From: Polytrichum commune
Taxonomy: Eukaryota; Streptophyta; Polytrichopsida; Polytrichales; Polytrichaceae
DNA length: 64,000 nucleotides
Direction: 5' to 3'
Assembly (NCBI GenBank): GCA_950295325.1
Contig: OX485803.1
Span: forward strand, 77,515,554-77,579,553
This document shows, piece by piece, positions 36,305 through 47,360 of this stretch. The notes under the pieces are model-generated. The model saw only the letters and a program-made list of their open reading frames with translations. It did no database searches and was not told where the DNA came from. A program made the translations under genes and the position numbers. Each line of letters starts with the position of its first letter. Positions within the stretch are counted from its first letter, which is position 1.

Positions 36305-36775
36305 CCTTTTGTAACTATGGTTGTTTGTAATTTGACTTGCCAAAAAATGTAGCCAAATATAGTTGTTCTAAATTCAGTGTGCCAAAAAACCTAGTTAACT
36401 ATAGTTATATCTAGTTAACTAAAATTGAGCGCAACATGTTCACGGACTTTTGTTGTAGTGTTGCGGTGTCAATGATGTGTTATTTGTGTTGGTGGTGTAC
36501 ATGGAGGTTGTTCCGGAGCCCAACACTGTGAGTGATCATATACGTGCGTTTCTTGATGATCCTCAGTGACCCGAGCATATTAAAAACCCTCAACAGAAAC
36601 AAATAAAAAGGAAATTTTGACAATAACTAACTATAGTTTTTCTTGAATTAGGTCTTAAATTTTTCCAGTTAATTATAGTTGTTCTTCAAATCGGTTTGAA
36701 AATTTTCTAGTTAACTAAAGTTGTTCCCTAAAATGTATTGAAAAAAATATAGTTAACTATAGTTATTTTGGTTGT
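36305..36775 (+). repeat. two arrays of about 45-bp repeats
   Basis: Units built on TAGTTAACTATAGTTGTTC followed by an A-rich stretch recur at roughly 45-bp spacing at 36305-36430 and again at 36618-36775. About 190 bp of unrelated sequence separates them. TAGTTAACTA is itself palindromic. It could be an interrupted minisatellite or the ends of a small inserted element. Confidence 0.6.
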
Positions 36776-39700
36776 TGTCTAAGGCCTGAAATACTTTCTT
36801 GGTCTATTGATTGAATGATTGAAAAGCCTTGAGGATTCAAACACAAATGTCAGGTAGTTTGTTAAAAAGAACCCCCTCCCATCTAGGAAATCCCAACTTT
36901 GTAAGTTTAACGCTTGTTGAGTCTGACTAATGCACCACTATTTGAAGCAATTTTTCCCTCAAGATGTGGATAGAACAAAGGAGTTGTAGCCAAAGTACTA
37001 ACATCGAGAGTTCTCCTTATGCATTCTCCTAGGTCTCTCAGTGCTATGCTAATTTTTTAAAGTTTCAAGCGGAAGAGTTCAATAAAAAGAAATGAAAGAA
37101 GTGATACCCCTTCTCCCCACATAGTGCCATGGAGAATTTCCCATATTCTTGCTCCAACTCCAGAGGACATTGTGAAATCAACTCAACAAAATCTTGGGTA
37201 CTCTTGGTGCTTTGGGAGTATCCACACGGGTCAATTACTCTCAAAATGCGGTTCGGCACACCTTCACCAGATGTCCATGTCCCTAGGTAACATGTTACCT
37301 TACTGAAGTAAATTTGTATCCAATGATGTCTACTTGAGCACACAAGACAACTTGAATCGTTTAATCAAATATAGCCTATATTGTTGATGTGTTGATGTAA
37401 TGTTAACTTGTGTGGGTGATTCTTGAGACAATTTGTCAAGTCCACCGAAGACAAAGGTGGTGATCACATTTGTAAAGACTTGCATGATGGTTGTAAGTTG
37501 ATTCAAAGAATTTAACTTTTAAATTATCACAAGCATAATTCATGATAATTAGAAATCATGTGGTTACTCAAAAAACATTACCCCAGACATTATCATAACT
37601 ATGAGCCATTAATTACTTGCCAAACTTTTGGGCTTCATGACTATCATAGGGGATGGGAATATAGTGATAGGAGTCCACACACACATGACATAACCACACA
37701 CGATTAAGAAAACACCAAGCAACCATAAGTGTGTGAGGTTAACTTTAATAAGAAGGATGAAGGAGTAAAAGACATAGATTGTTGTTAGAAACCGTAATCA
37801 AATGTGGCATTAATCCTTATAAACACTAGCTCATCCTTCCCTAAGACCTTGTACCTTGGATTGATTTCCTTGGGTTAGTTTAAGTGATAGCAAAAACCTA
37901 AGTACACAAATCAATCGATATTGCAAGACAATAAAATAGAATTTTAGAGAATGGATGTATGAACCTCTCTCATGTAATGTACTATTGTGAAGAATTGAGC
38001 ATTGGGACACCTCCCAATCCTTAAACATACCAATATAACTAAACATTTTAATACAAAAAGGAATATAAATCGCACCTCTCAAAGACAAATGTGTGGTTGA
38101 AAACTCGTGTAGAATTGTTGCCTATGCAACAATAGACTCAACATTCTTATGTATTAGGTCCTTTGTTTTGCCACATGTTGACATTGTGCTCATATCCTCT
38201 TACTCTGAACTAACCTTGGGAAGGGGACCCCCAACCACTTGGGACTTTAATTTTTATGCGTAGGTGGTTGAGGGGGGTATGCTCATACTAATGAGCTTCA
38301 ATCATTTGTGCAATAACTCCGAAAGCTCGTCTTCCTCAAATTTGTGATGGTTAATATCTTCTACCACATCAAATGCATGTGGTGGAGGGGGGGGGGGTGC
38401 AGAAAATGCAAGGTTGGGAGTAGGTGTGACTGCAACTTCATAAGCATGAACAAAGATCGAGTTAGGCGGAGAATGACCAAAGGATTGTGATCCATCTTGG
38501 GGCATCGGGAGCTCTCCCGATATCTCACAAGTGTTTGAGCCCTGTCTCCTCCACAATCTTTGTATCAACAAGATTGCAACTCTTCATCTCATTCTCTGAT
38601 TCTTTGGAATCCAAGGCTTGCATATTTTCTACCTCCTCATGGAAACATCCTTTACTTTTTGTTGTGCATATGGCGTCTCATCTTCAACTACCTCCATTGC
38701 AACGCTCTTCTATTTGGCATTAGCCCCTTGTATTACATCAACAATTCTCTCCAACATTGAATTATGCAAAAAAATTATGATTCTTACCGCTATGTCTCAG
38801 CAAAATATGCACTGAGATCTAGTTGTGAGGACATCAATAGTAGGATCTCGTTTTTGAATACCCAATAATGTCAAATTTGCACCACATTGAATGTTGAGAA
38901 ATTTTTAATGAGGATTCACTTCTATCTCCACGGGGTGTCAAGAGATGAAGCATTGAGTTGAGAACTCATGGTCAACTAATTCTCTAGAGGACATTACTTT
39001 AGCATCTTCAAATCAACAAAGTTCACCAATGTGTTGACTCCAAACATTCTCTTCAAATGCTTTGCGATTTTAGCCTTTGCGAGAGCTTTCAGCAACTTAT
39101 CAACACATGCAACAAAACCTAAGTCTCACAAGAAGGTATCACACATGTCTCTAGCTTAGTATTAACCAAGACAACATGATGCGATAATCCCAAACTCAAC
39201 TTATTACGAAGCCATTCGACTCATGTTGTTATAGTTTGTAGGGATTAGAAGAAATAATGAATTCCCAATGATGTAGAATTTTGCACATCCTCGCTCTCAA
39301 AATTTGAAGGAATTTGCGTTGGATTGGGAGCTAAAGAGCTACACCAATGGGAGTAAAGAAACTCAATGCGGATATTATATCTAGAGGAACACAAACACCC
39401 CACTCTTTCACACCCATCCCATGGCATCATTCAATGCCTTTGTCTTGATGACAATGTGTTTTTTTCCTCATTCTATCATATGGGTATTCCCTAGGTTGCA
39501 ACCTTTGCACACAAGGTGCAACTAGTACCCAAAAATCTAGAAAATTGGTTCTTGCAAAATTGTCATTAAGTTTTTTTCTCTCTTTTAATTAAACCTTCCA
39601 TTTGTCAGTTCCCTTCACATGCTTCTACATCAAGGTTATAAAGGAAGTGTCAAATTTGTGTTTGTTGGACACATCGACTTAGTCTTTGTAAGTCAACACC

Positions 39701-40099
39701 TTGTATCCTTTCCCCTTGTGGGGATATGCCCAACCATGCCATGTCATGAGCTCTTGCATAATAATTACTTTGTTGTTTTTTAGGCCACACATATCAGCAA
39801 AGGACGCAAGAGACTCCACATAACACTACATAGCTTTGCATCAAATTTTCTTCTCGAAAATTAAGATGCCAATCTCCTAAAGCATGTCATCTGGAAGGCC
39901 CTAAATGAGGTTCACATTAGACCTTGTGAAATGAGGTTGTTTGGATGTTTCTGAACATGAAAACTCATGATTGTATGGAGTTCATTCCATCCACCCATTG
40001 TTGAAACACTAATCCCCAAGTTATAAAGAATCTGACATTGCAAATAACCAAAGGAAGACCCTCTTTGATGTTGCATGTGTCATGGAAGGTTGTTCTCAC
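36776..40099. other. intergenic DNA with possible decayed minus-strand coding traces
   Basis: Mostly without recognisable genes. Short minus-strand stretches read like worn protein sequence, for example LLKALAKAKIAKHLKRMFGV near 39080, and open frames at 38302-38571 and 39245-39430. They may be the downstream continuation of the decayed gene at 40.1-41.85 kb, but stops and frame changes are too many to define exons. Confidence 0.3.
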
Positions 40100-41850
40100 T
40101 GCTAGATTAAATTTCTAAACACGTATGAGAGCATTGTCAAATAGTATAATCTACATAAATGGCAAGTGTGCATGTATTTGCATTGGGGAAACCTCCCAAA
40201 AGACACACATTTCAAATAAAAACTTCCACAAAGAAATTGAAGTTCATAAAACTTACATTCCAATTTGTTGAATGTATGTTGTCCAATTTTGCAGGTGGCA
40301 CCATCATCTAGCCAAACTGCTCTTCCTTGTGTGACATCCTAGAAGAAGATAGGCTTTGGATCTTTGTCATGGATCTTCAAGTTCAACACTTTGGAAATGT
40401 ATATCACTTTGTCTTTGTCTAATGATCACACATCAACAATCACAAGGTTACTACAATAGGCCTTAATATCTTCTTGGCTAGCTAAATTTGGGTCATTGCC
40501 TCTACTAAGGTAGGGGTGGCAATTTCCGTGCGGGTCCTAAAGTCGACCCCTATGTCGGAAGCACCTTTTTAGGTGCTTTTACATGGGTTTACAAAAGCAC
40601 CTATCAAGGTGCTTTTACCGTTCACAACGCTGCCAACATTTCATTGGCTGCCAGCGGTCGGTTTTAGAAATCCACCCTGTGGATATACCACGTACCCTAT
40701 GTGTGAGTGTTGGTCACTCTACAAGGTTTCCTTTAAAAATTTGTAGGAAATCATAAACATGCTGGAGATTTTTATTTTTTCATAGTTGCTCTTGCACCAG
40801 CTTTGCGGAGCGCTCAAAATTTATAAAAAAATAGTTTCAGCATCCCAACTAGGCACATCTGAAATTTGGACAGAAATAGCCACCCCTACCTTATGCATTG
40901 ACCCCCAATAGTCTAAAAATAAATTTCCAACATAGTTGCTTGGGTTCAAGTTTTTCGGACAAAGGTTTGTATTCCTTTGTCTCTTTATCTATTTCAACAT
41001 GCATTATACAAACATAAACTCTAGCCCGGGACGTTATTACCTCATCCATCAAATATTGGCGACGACCCTCCGTAACTTGCCTATGTATCCATGTAGTTGG
41101 TGCACAGTGTAGACGTTCCAATGACACCTTCACTCTACATCCTTCGACATCTCAAGAGGTTCACACCCCCACATGTACAAAGGCTCTATACGGTCATGAA
41201 TGGCAAGGTTTATGGTCTTCGGTTTCTTAAGATCTATCCTAGAGTTTTTATGCATCCGCAATAAGTCTTCCAAGGTAATTTCCTTTGGATTTTTTGGGCA
41301 TTTTGTATTCTTGGTCGATCCCCTCCTTGGTCTCTTAGATGTCCCCCCAGGGTGTTCCCCTAGACATATAGCTACTTGAGCCCGGGTGTTTTCGTGATCC
41401 ATACTTTGATCCTCCTCTTGCCTTCTTTTGTGTTGGTGCGTGAATGAGAACTTTGGACCAACAACCATGGAACAAAATCTCTATGCGATATGGTTTGGTG
41501 ATTTTTCATCCTTGGCAAACCACATGAAACTAAATTTCGTTGATCTCCCGCAAAATCTTCTGTTTAGTTTTGCTACAATGGATATTAGTTTGACATAATT
41601 GAGATCACCAATGGTGGAGGATTTGCAAATATTTAATATGACACAATCATCAAAATAATTCTTGATGTCAACCACCTTTACAAAAGCCGATGCAATCATT
41701 ACCTTGTACCACATACACGAGTCTAATTTTCGTGGTGTTTTGAGTGGTGCCCTCCACCACTTCGGCACCCCATTTCTCAACTTGATCCTTATCAAATGTG
41801 TAGCCATTGTTGGTAAAGAATATTTCATATGTTTTTGCCAATGTTTTTAA
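40100..41850 (-). pseudogene. decayed unrecognised coding region, split by a small transposon
   Basis: On the minus strand the frame from 41828 to 41130 is open for about 230 codons except for one TAG (41481-41483). A frame change near 41130 leads into 41133-40891, which runs into the transposon edge and stops. Beyond the insertion, 40500-40270 again reads as protein-like sequence with two stops, including KAYCSNLVIVDV and GRAVWLDDGATCKIGQHTF. The even composition and shared character across frame breaks argue for a once-real gene of several hundred codons. I recognise no domain; a transposon-encoded protein or a lineage-specific gene are both possible. Confidence 0.45.
40506..40893. mobile_element. 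MITE-like element with 24-bp terminal inverted repeats (388 bp)
   Basis: The left end (40506-40529) and the reverse complement of the right end (40870-40893) match at 22 of 24 positions; both start TAAGGTAGGGGTGGC. The TAGGGGTGGC core resembles hAT-superfamily tips. Near the left end AAGCACCT/AGGTGCTT palindromes occur as stacked hairpins at about 40560-40617. No transposase is encoded. No clean target duplication is visible, so either the true tips are a few bases inside or the flanks have diverged. It sits inside the decayed minus-strand gene. Confidence 0.7.
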
Positions 41851-42090
41851 ATACCAAATGCTTCAATTGCTAAGTACACATCTCCCACCTGGAGGAAACC
41901 TTCCTACATTGAATGATTAAATCTTAGAGATGGAAGATGCAATTCCTCTATAACTCTACACTATAAACAAATAGATAAAGTGAACTACCTCCCGGTTTAC
42001 TCTACAACTCAACACATGAATGCGCTACCGAGAACAAAATTATAAACATGACAAACAAATCTAAAAATACTATATGCTTAAATAACATTG
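41851..42090. other. intergenic DNA
   Basis: No coding or repeat features recognised between the decayed minus-strand gene and the LTR-like element. Confidence 0.5.
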
Positions 42091-42095
42091 CATAC
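42091..42095. repeat. target-site duplication, left copy (CATAC)
   Basis: Identical to 43754-43758 on the other side of the element. Confidence 0.75.
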
Positions 42096-43753
42096 TGTGA
42101 GCCCAAAATGGTGCCCACATGTCTTCTTAGCCATAAAAATTATTAAAATGAGAGGATTAGGTGGTGTGAGTAGCTAAAAAGAACAAGAACTTAAATCTTG
42201 TTTGAGTCAAGGGTGTTGTGTGCTAAGTGGGATTTCCTTTGGGTTAACTGTGAGACTTGTGTCATTAAAAGAGAAAAGCTAAAAAGAGTGAATTAGTTTG
42301 ATTAGCATGTGAGGTAATGATAGGCTTGAGAGTTTTTGTTGCCAATGTATCGTCCATTTTAGGGGGTAGGTCTCTTAAGAGGGAGGGATTAGGTACAAAT
42401 GTGAGCCCAGGGGAAAAAATGTGGTTCGAGGTGTGTGGGAGAGTGCTCCCAGGCGGCGAGGAAGGAGGCCGGCCCCCAAAGTCTTGAGTTACGAAGAAAA
42501 TGACTAGAGATGGCGAATCAAGAGAAAAAGGGCAGGCGGCTGGGAGTTGCTGCCGCATCCACCCTTAATGAGGGTGATAGTTGGGGCCGCGGCAAGAAAA
42601 GCTACGAAAATGTGCACTTCAAGCGGAGCTGCCATCTGTAAGGGAGAGGAGGACGGCGAAAGAAGGGATCTGGGGGGCGGCATCAATGGCAGGAGGACTG
42701 CGGCGGCAACTGCCTCATTCTCAAGACATACGACTCCCTTGGGAGCTGAATTGGCAAGTTGGCTGCTTTCATTTTGAGATTCATTTCTTCTGTGCGCTCC
42801 AGGTGCTGCATTGCTAGGTGGGGTAAATCCGGAGTTTCATGCCAGTGAGGGGGCAAAAAGAGTCTAATGGAAAGAGAAGGGGCATTCAGCAGATGGTCGG
42901 CATGAGACAAGTGTTTGTTTTAAATGTGGGTAAGAAGGGCAGAAGGAGCAATTGGGTGAGCAATGCTAATTGAATTAGTGGGCTTGGAAGGGGGATTCAC
43001 ATTTGTAGGCTAGGAGGGGGATTCGGGGCAGTTTGGATACACGAAGTCCAGCTGCCGAAGTGGAGATTGGAGCTGGGTGACTGATCTTCTAGGCCGCATC
43101 CTAACGCATCAAAGAGGCTCGTCGGCCACGCAGTCGTTGGGTTCCAGTCGACCTACTAGCTGGGAGGCATCTAAGATTAGCTAAACTTCCCTCGGCCACC
43201 TGGCCGAATACCGAGATTCCAGACCCCAAGGGTGTTGGTCCCGGAAGTGAGAACTGATGACTGCTCCAGAGCAAGAGAACAACGGAACTAGGCATAACCT
43301 GGAGGTTGAGGTTGCCGAATGTGGCAGCAACCGGAGGGCTGGGTTGTGGCAGTTGTGAGGAAGAGGACTGAACCCTCTCCGAAAAATTGAAGGACAGAGT
43401 GTGGATTGGTAGAGAAGGGATTAGCGTGGATTGATTAGGAAGGATGTGAGGATATGCAAGCCGACGGCTGGCATTGGTGAGGCCAAGGCCTCAGCTTTTG
43501 TAGTTCACATTTGATAGTTTATTGTGATGTGTGAGACTTAATAATTCAAGCCGGTTGGCAACTGTTGCAAGGTCTGAAAGCATTTTTAAATGCTCAAAAC
43601 CTTGAGTCTTCTTGAGTAAAATTATGCAATTGATATTCACATTGTGGGTGCAATGGGTGGAGTCGAACTAGCTAAGCACAATGGTTGAGTCCATGAGAGC
43701 CTTAGGCCTTCACCCGGATTACGACGCTTAAGGGTGGAGGCTTAGGTCTCACA
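42096..43753 (+). mobile_element. LTR-like element, copy 2 (1658 bp)
   Basis: Begins TGTGAGCCCAAAATGGTGCC and ends GGCTTAGGTCTCACA, flanked by a perfect 5-bp duplication, CATAC. The first 25 and last 40 or so bases match copy 1 (21856-23965), including ACGCTTAAGGGTGG near the 3' end. The interiors differ strongly: this copy lacks the 46-bp array and is GC-richer in the middle. No gag, pol or primer-binding site is visible. It is best read as a diverged solo LTR or non-autonomous member of the same family. Confidence 0.75.
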
Positions 43754-43758
43754 CATAC
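43754..43758. repeat. target-site duplication, right copy (CATAC)
   Basis: Follows the CTCACA end directly and matches the left flank. Confidence 0.75.
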
Positions 43759-45298
43759 ATTATAGAAAAGGGCACATGTACGATTTATTAACACCTTACA
43801 TCGATTTGGCTAAGAAGATCATATAGTATTGGGAGACCTCATGATCTAGGTTGCCTTGCACAATTGGAGCAAACCCACCATAAACCCTAAAAACATTTGC
43901 ATTGGGAGTGTTCCCAATGCAAGAAGCTCGCATATATTGCAACAATACAAAGTGCTTGCATTAAGAGGGCTCGTGATGATTTTCTTTAGGAATAAGAAAT
44001 AACAAAACAATGTCCAAAATGTAAACTTATTAGGCTAGAAATGCGCAACAACTCCTATTTGTGCAACTATTGTATGTTTAGGGGGCTCGTAGATTCGCAC
44101 TGCGAAATGCTCTCCATGAGTATAAACTAAAAGGGGCACAAAAGTGAATGAAAAATGGATGGGGATAGTAGAGTGGATGGTGAACTAAATTATGTTGCAA
44201 GCTACGAGGGATTTATGTTTGTTCCGCATCATGGTAGGGCTGCGGATGCGAAGGATAGGAATATGCTTGGGAATTTGTTTGAAATGACACACACACACTT
44301 GGGAGCACGAGATTCTAAATATAAAATAATTTGCTCTGAATGGACTTCCATGAGGGTCATTCCCATACTAACCTCATCCTATTCAAGATTTGAATGATCC
44401 TCCATTGGTTATATAAGATTCCTTCCAAACTCTTAGATAGAATCGTTATCCTAAATTTTTTATCTCTGTTGTGAATCCTTGATAGTTGTACCGATTTTTT
44501 CATCAATCTATGCTAAGAAAAAAAAATGTCATCATAAAGGTCTCTCATTCTAAATGTTGATGAGCCTTTGCCATTCTTGTCCCTCCAAAAGCGACAAAAG
44601 AAAGTGACCAATCATAATTTAAAGATAAGTACATGCATTTCATCAAATTACTCAAAATCATTTTTCAATCTTTGTTAGATGCAGTTGCATTCTCTAGAGT
44701 GGGTACACCTAAGACTTATAGAGTTATGAAGGGGATTTTGCACAAATTAATACTTCTTTTGAACATCCTTGAAGCATACACTAAAACTTGAAATGTTTAA
44801 GCATCATGATTTCCAATATTATCGGACGCATCAATATATGGGTAACACCTTCATTGTAATAGTGATTCACACACATAATTACAACTTGTCATTTTTGTTA
44901 AGGTGATAGAATATGACTATATCTAGATTGCCTATGAGAATGGCATTCATGCCACGTGTTTGAGCCTTAACACACTGAAAACAATGTTCCAAGGTACACG
45001 ACATGACATATTGATACATGCTACAAAAAATCGTGGAGATGTGGTGATTTGATGTGACATTGCACATGTGATATTGATAATGCACACATTATGAGGGATA
45101 TTTTTGGAATGTATTATGGAGGCGAGTTGTTAGCACCGTCATAATATCCAAGACGTGATCATATTGAAACGTCCATGCCAAATTAATAATTTAATCTCTT
45201 AAAATGACGATGACGAACAAACAACTTCAATGGCAACCACTCATAACATAGTATATTCTACACATTATCTACGTATAGTTGTGATTCATTAGGGTGGT
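43759..45298. other. intergenic DNA with one small unrecognised frame
   Basis: The only notable frame is 44155-44397 (+), 80 residues with mixed composition and no known domain. It may belong to the same decayed gene as 45299-46082. Confidence 0.35.
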
Positions 45299-46082
45299 GT
45301 GATCAATGTTGAGAGTAGTTTACATGGGGATTCTTCAGGTGAGAGGACTAAATTTGAATGCATTGATGGAGAAATGACTAAGATACTAAATTTAGAAGTT
45401 GAAATGCCAAGATCGTCGGATGCCACTAGATTGCATGCCGGATTAGTGTTCCCAAAGGACTCCCAAGCATGTTCTATCCTTCCAAATCAGAATGGTGTCA
45501 TAAATTTGCAACTTAGAGGATAATTTAGGTAATATGTTGACTATGGGTCGCATCTACATTTGCTTACCAAATGAGGCTTCTGTAAGGAATAACATAGGTC
45601 CCAATCATGTTAGCGTGATGGTTATCAATGCAATGGTTGGGTAAGTCGCCCAAATAATGTCCACGAGATTGTGGCCTCTTATAGAAACACGTTTAGATAA
45701 TGGTATCCTACTCTTTGAGGTAAAAGAAATCATATGTGAAAATCCTTCCAACGAGAGCAAAGAAGAATTCTTCATTGGGGTGAAGAAAAATTCCTATTGT
45801 ACTTTCATTAGGGGAAAAAAAACATTAGATAAAATCCCCACAATTAGCCACCTCTTCAATATAGGATCCATTTGTGTTGTTAGTGCTCAAGAAAGTTGTT
45901 CAAAGACTCATTTTCATTTGTTTTCATGGGCATTCACCCAACTCATTAGAAAAAATTATTGGCGAAAGTACTTTGATGAAATGAGGGAACGGAGTTCCAA
46001 ATTTTTCAGTAGGATTCAAAGTCTGGGATATAAACATGGAATAATATTGGAAGGTAAGATCCTTTGTCTTTGTGCTTGGTGA
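45299..46082 (+). pseudogene. decayed unrecognised coding region
   Basis: Two plus-strand frames, 45299-45523 and 45657-46082, read as ordinary protein sequence. They are bridged by a stretch (45524-45656) that is also protein-like in another frame (for example GRIYICLPNEASVRNNIGPN). The pattern suggests one coding sequence broken by frameshifts. No family is recognised and no intron signals at the breaks are convincing. Confidence 0.35.
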
Positions 46083-47060
46083 AAAATTCATGGAATCTTT
46101 TAAGCCACTTTCATGGCCTACAAGAAAATGTACAAAAACGGCAACCGTTCATCGACCCATGACAACAAGGAAATGTGGAAATCCATGGCAATAATGATTC
46201 AAACACATGCAACAATGGAGTTGATAATTTGCATGAATGATGATCAAATTGCCCATTAGATCAAATGCCCTATAAATGGATGTCATGGCGTTCAGAAGGT
46301 TCTCCCAACTCATTTCATATGGGAGAAGGTGCGGGAGGAGGTTGATGAGGTGAGTAAATATCCAAAATTCTAAAGTTGTTTGGTTAACAAATTGACATTG
46401 GGAGGCCTCCTGATGCTGAATATTGGGGTGGGTGCTTTTCTAAGAAATCTTATAATACACTACAAAACATTGGTAAGTCATAATGACAATCTGGATAATG
46501 AAATGTTTAATGTAGCTTGAGAAGGGCTCCCTATGCCTATGTGCTTTGTTAACTTGTGCAATACAAACTTTATTCCTAAATTTGTAGTGAATATGAATAT
46601 TGTGGTTGTCAATGTTGACTCACATCTAAAACAAACCTTAATGGACCTTACTTTTGAACTAAAAATTGGACCCAAGTTTGAGGTTTGACTCAAAAGACTA
46701 AGAGCCACATTCTCTTAGATTGAGACTGTCAAAATTTGGATGAAAAATGATGCCACATGAGCGAGTGCCACTTCGTGTTTTCACACCTTGAACCCAAACC
46801 CGGACCTTGATGTAAAGTCCTTGGGTCCAATGTTTTGCTCTTTTAACCAATAAGTTTGCTCGATTTCGGAGTTTGCTTTGGGATCGAGACTTGGACCCTA
46901 GCGTAAACCCGGCCTTTGTACAAAAAGGGAAGGCATTTATTTTTGGCACTCGGAGTATAGGTGGCTCTCTTACGGTTCCCAGAGGGGAGCTGGGAACGAG
47001 GGAACTTCGCTCTTCGGGGTGAGAGGAGAGGAGGGACTCGCGAGAGGAGGCGTAGGCCGA
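46083..47060. other. intergenic DNA and upstream region of the spatacsin gene
   Basis: No coding sequence recognised. From about 46960 the composition becomes GC- and purine-rich, consistent with the promoter and 5' leader of the gene starting at 47361. Confidence 0.45.
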
Positions 47061-47075
47061 GGTTTAGGGTTTAGA
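47061..47075 (+). promoter_or_regulatory. telo-box-like motif in the spatacsin 5' region
   Basis: GGTTTAGGGTTTAGA is the reverse complement of a telo-box (AAACCCTAA). Telo-boxes are common near transcription starts of plant housekeeping genes. It lies about 290 bp upstream of the ATG. Confidence 0.45.
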
Positions 47076-47360
47076 GCTCTATCAAAACTGGCATCACGGG
47101 CATCACGATTTCATGGCACCAACATGTGTCATGAAACGAATTGCTCACGGCATGTGGATCCGGCACCAGCCACGCATTTGATTCTCTGTTTTGGTCACAT
47201 TCTACTCTCCAGTAGCATCCTGGGGTTTCCATCCTCGCGAATGGGGGTTTAGCTCGCTTTCATGAAAATTCATCACATCGTGTAATAAGTTTCACGAAAC
47301 GCATCATCACAAGATGTGAGTTACGCGAGATACTAGGTAGGGATCATCATTGCGGATCTG

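Noticed and set aside
41662-41850. Plus-strand frame over the decayed minus-strand gene
   Set aside because: It is a shadow of the minus-strand frame, which has better protein character and continues beyond it.
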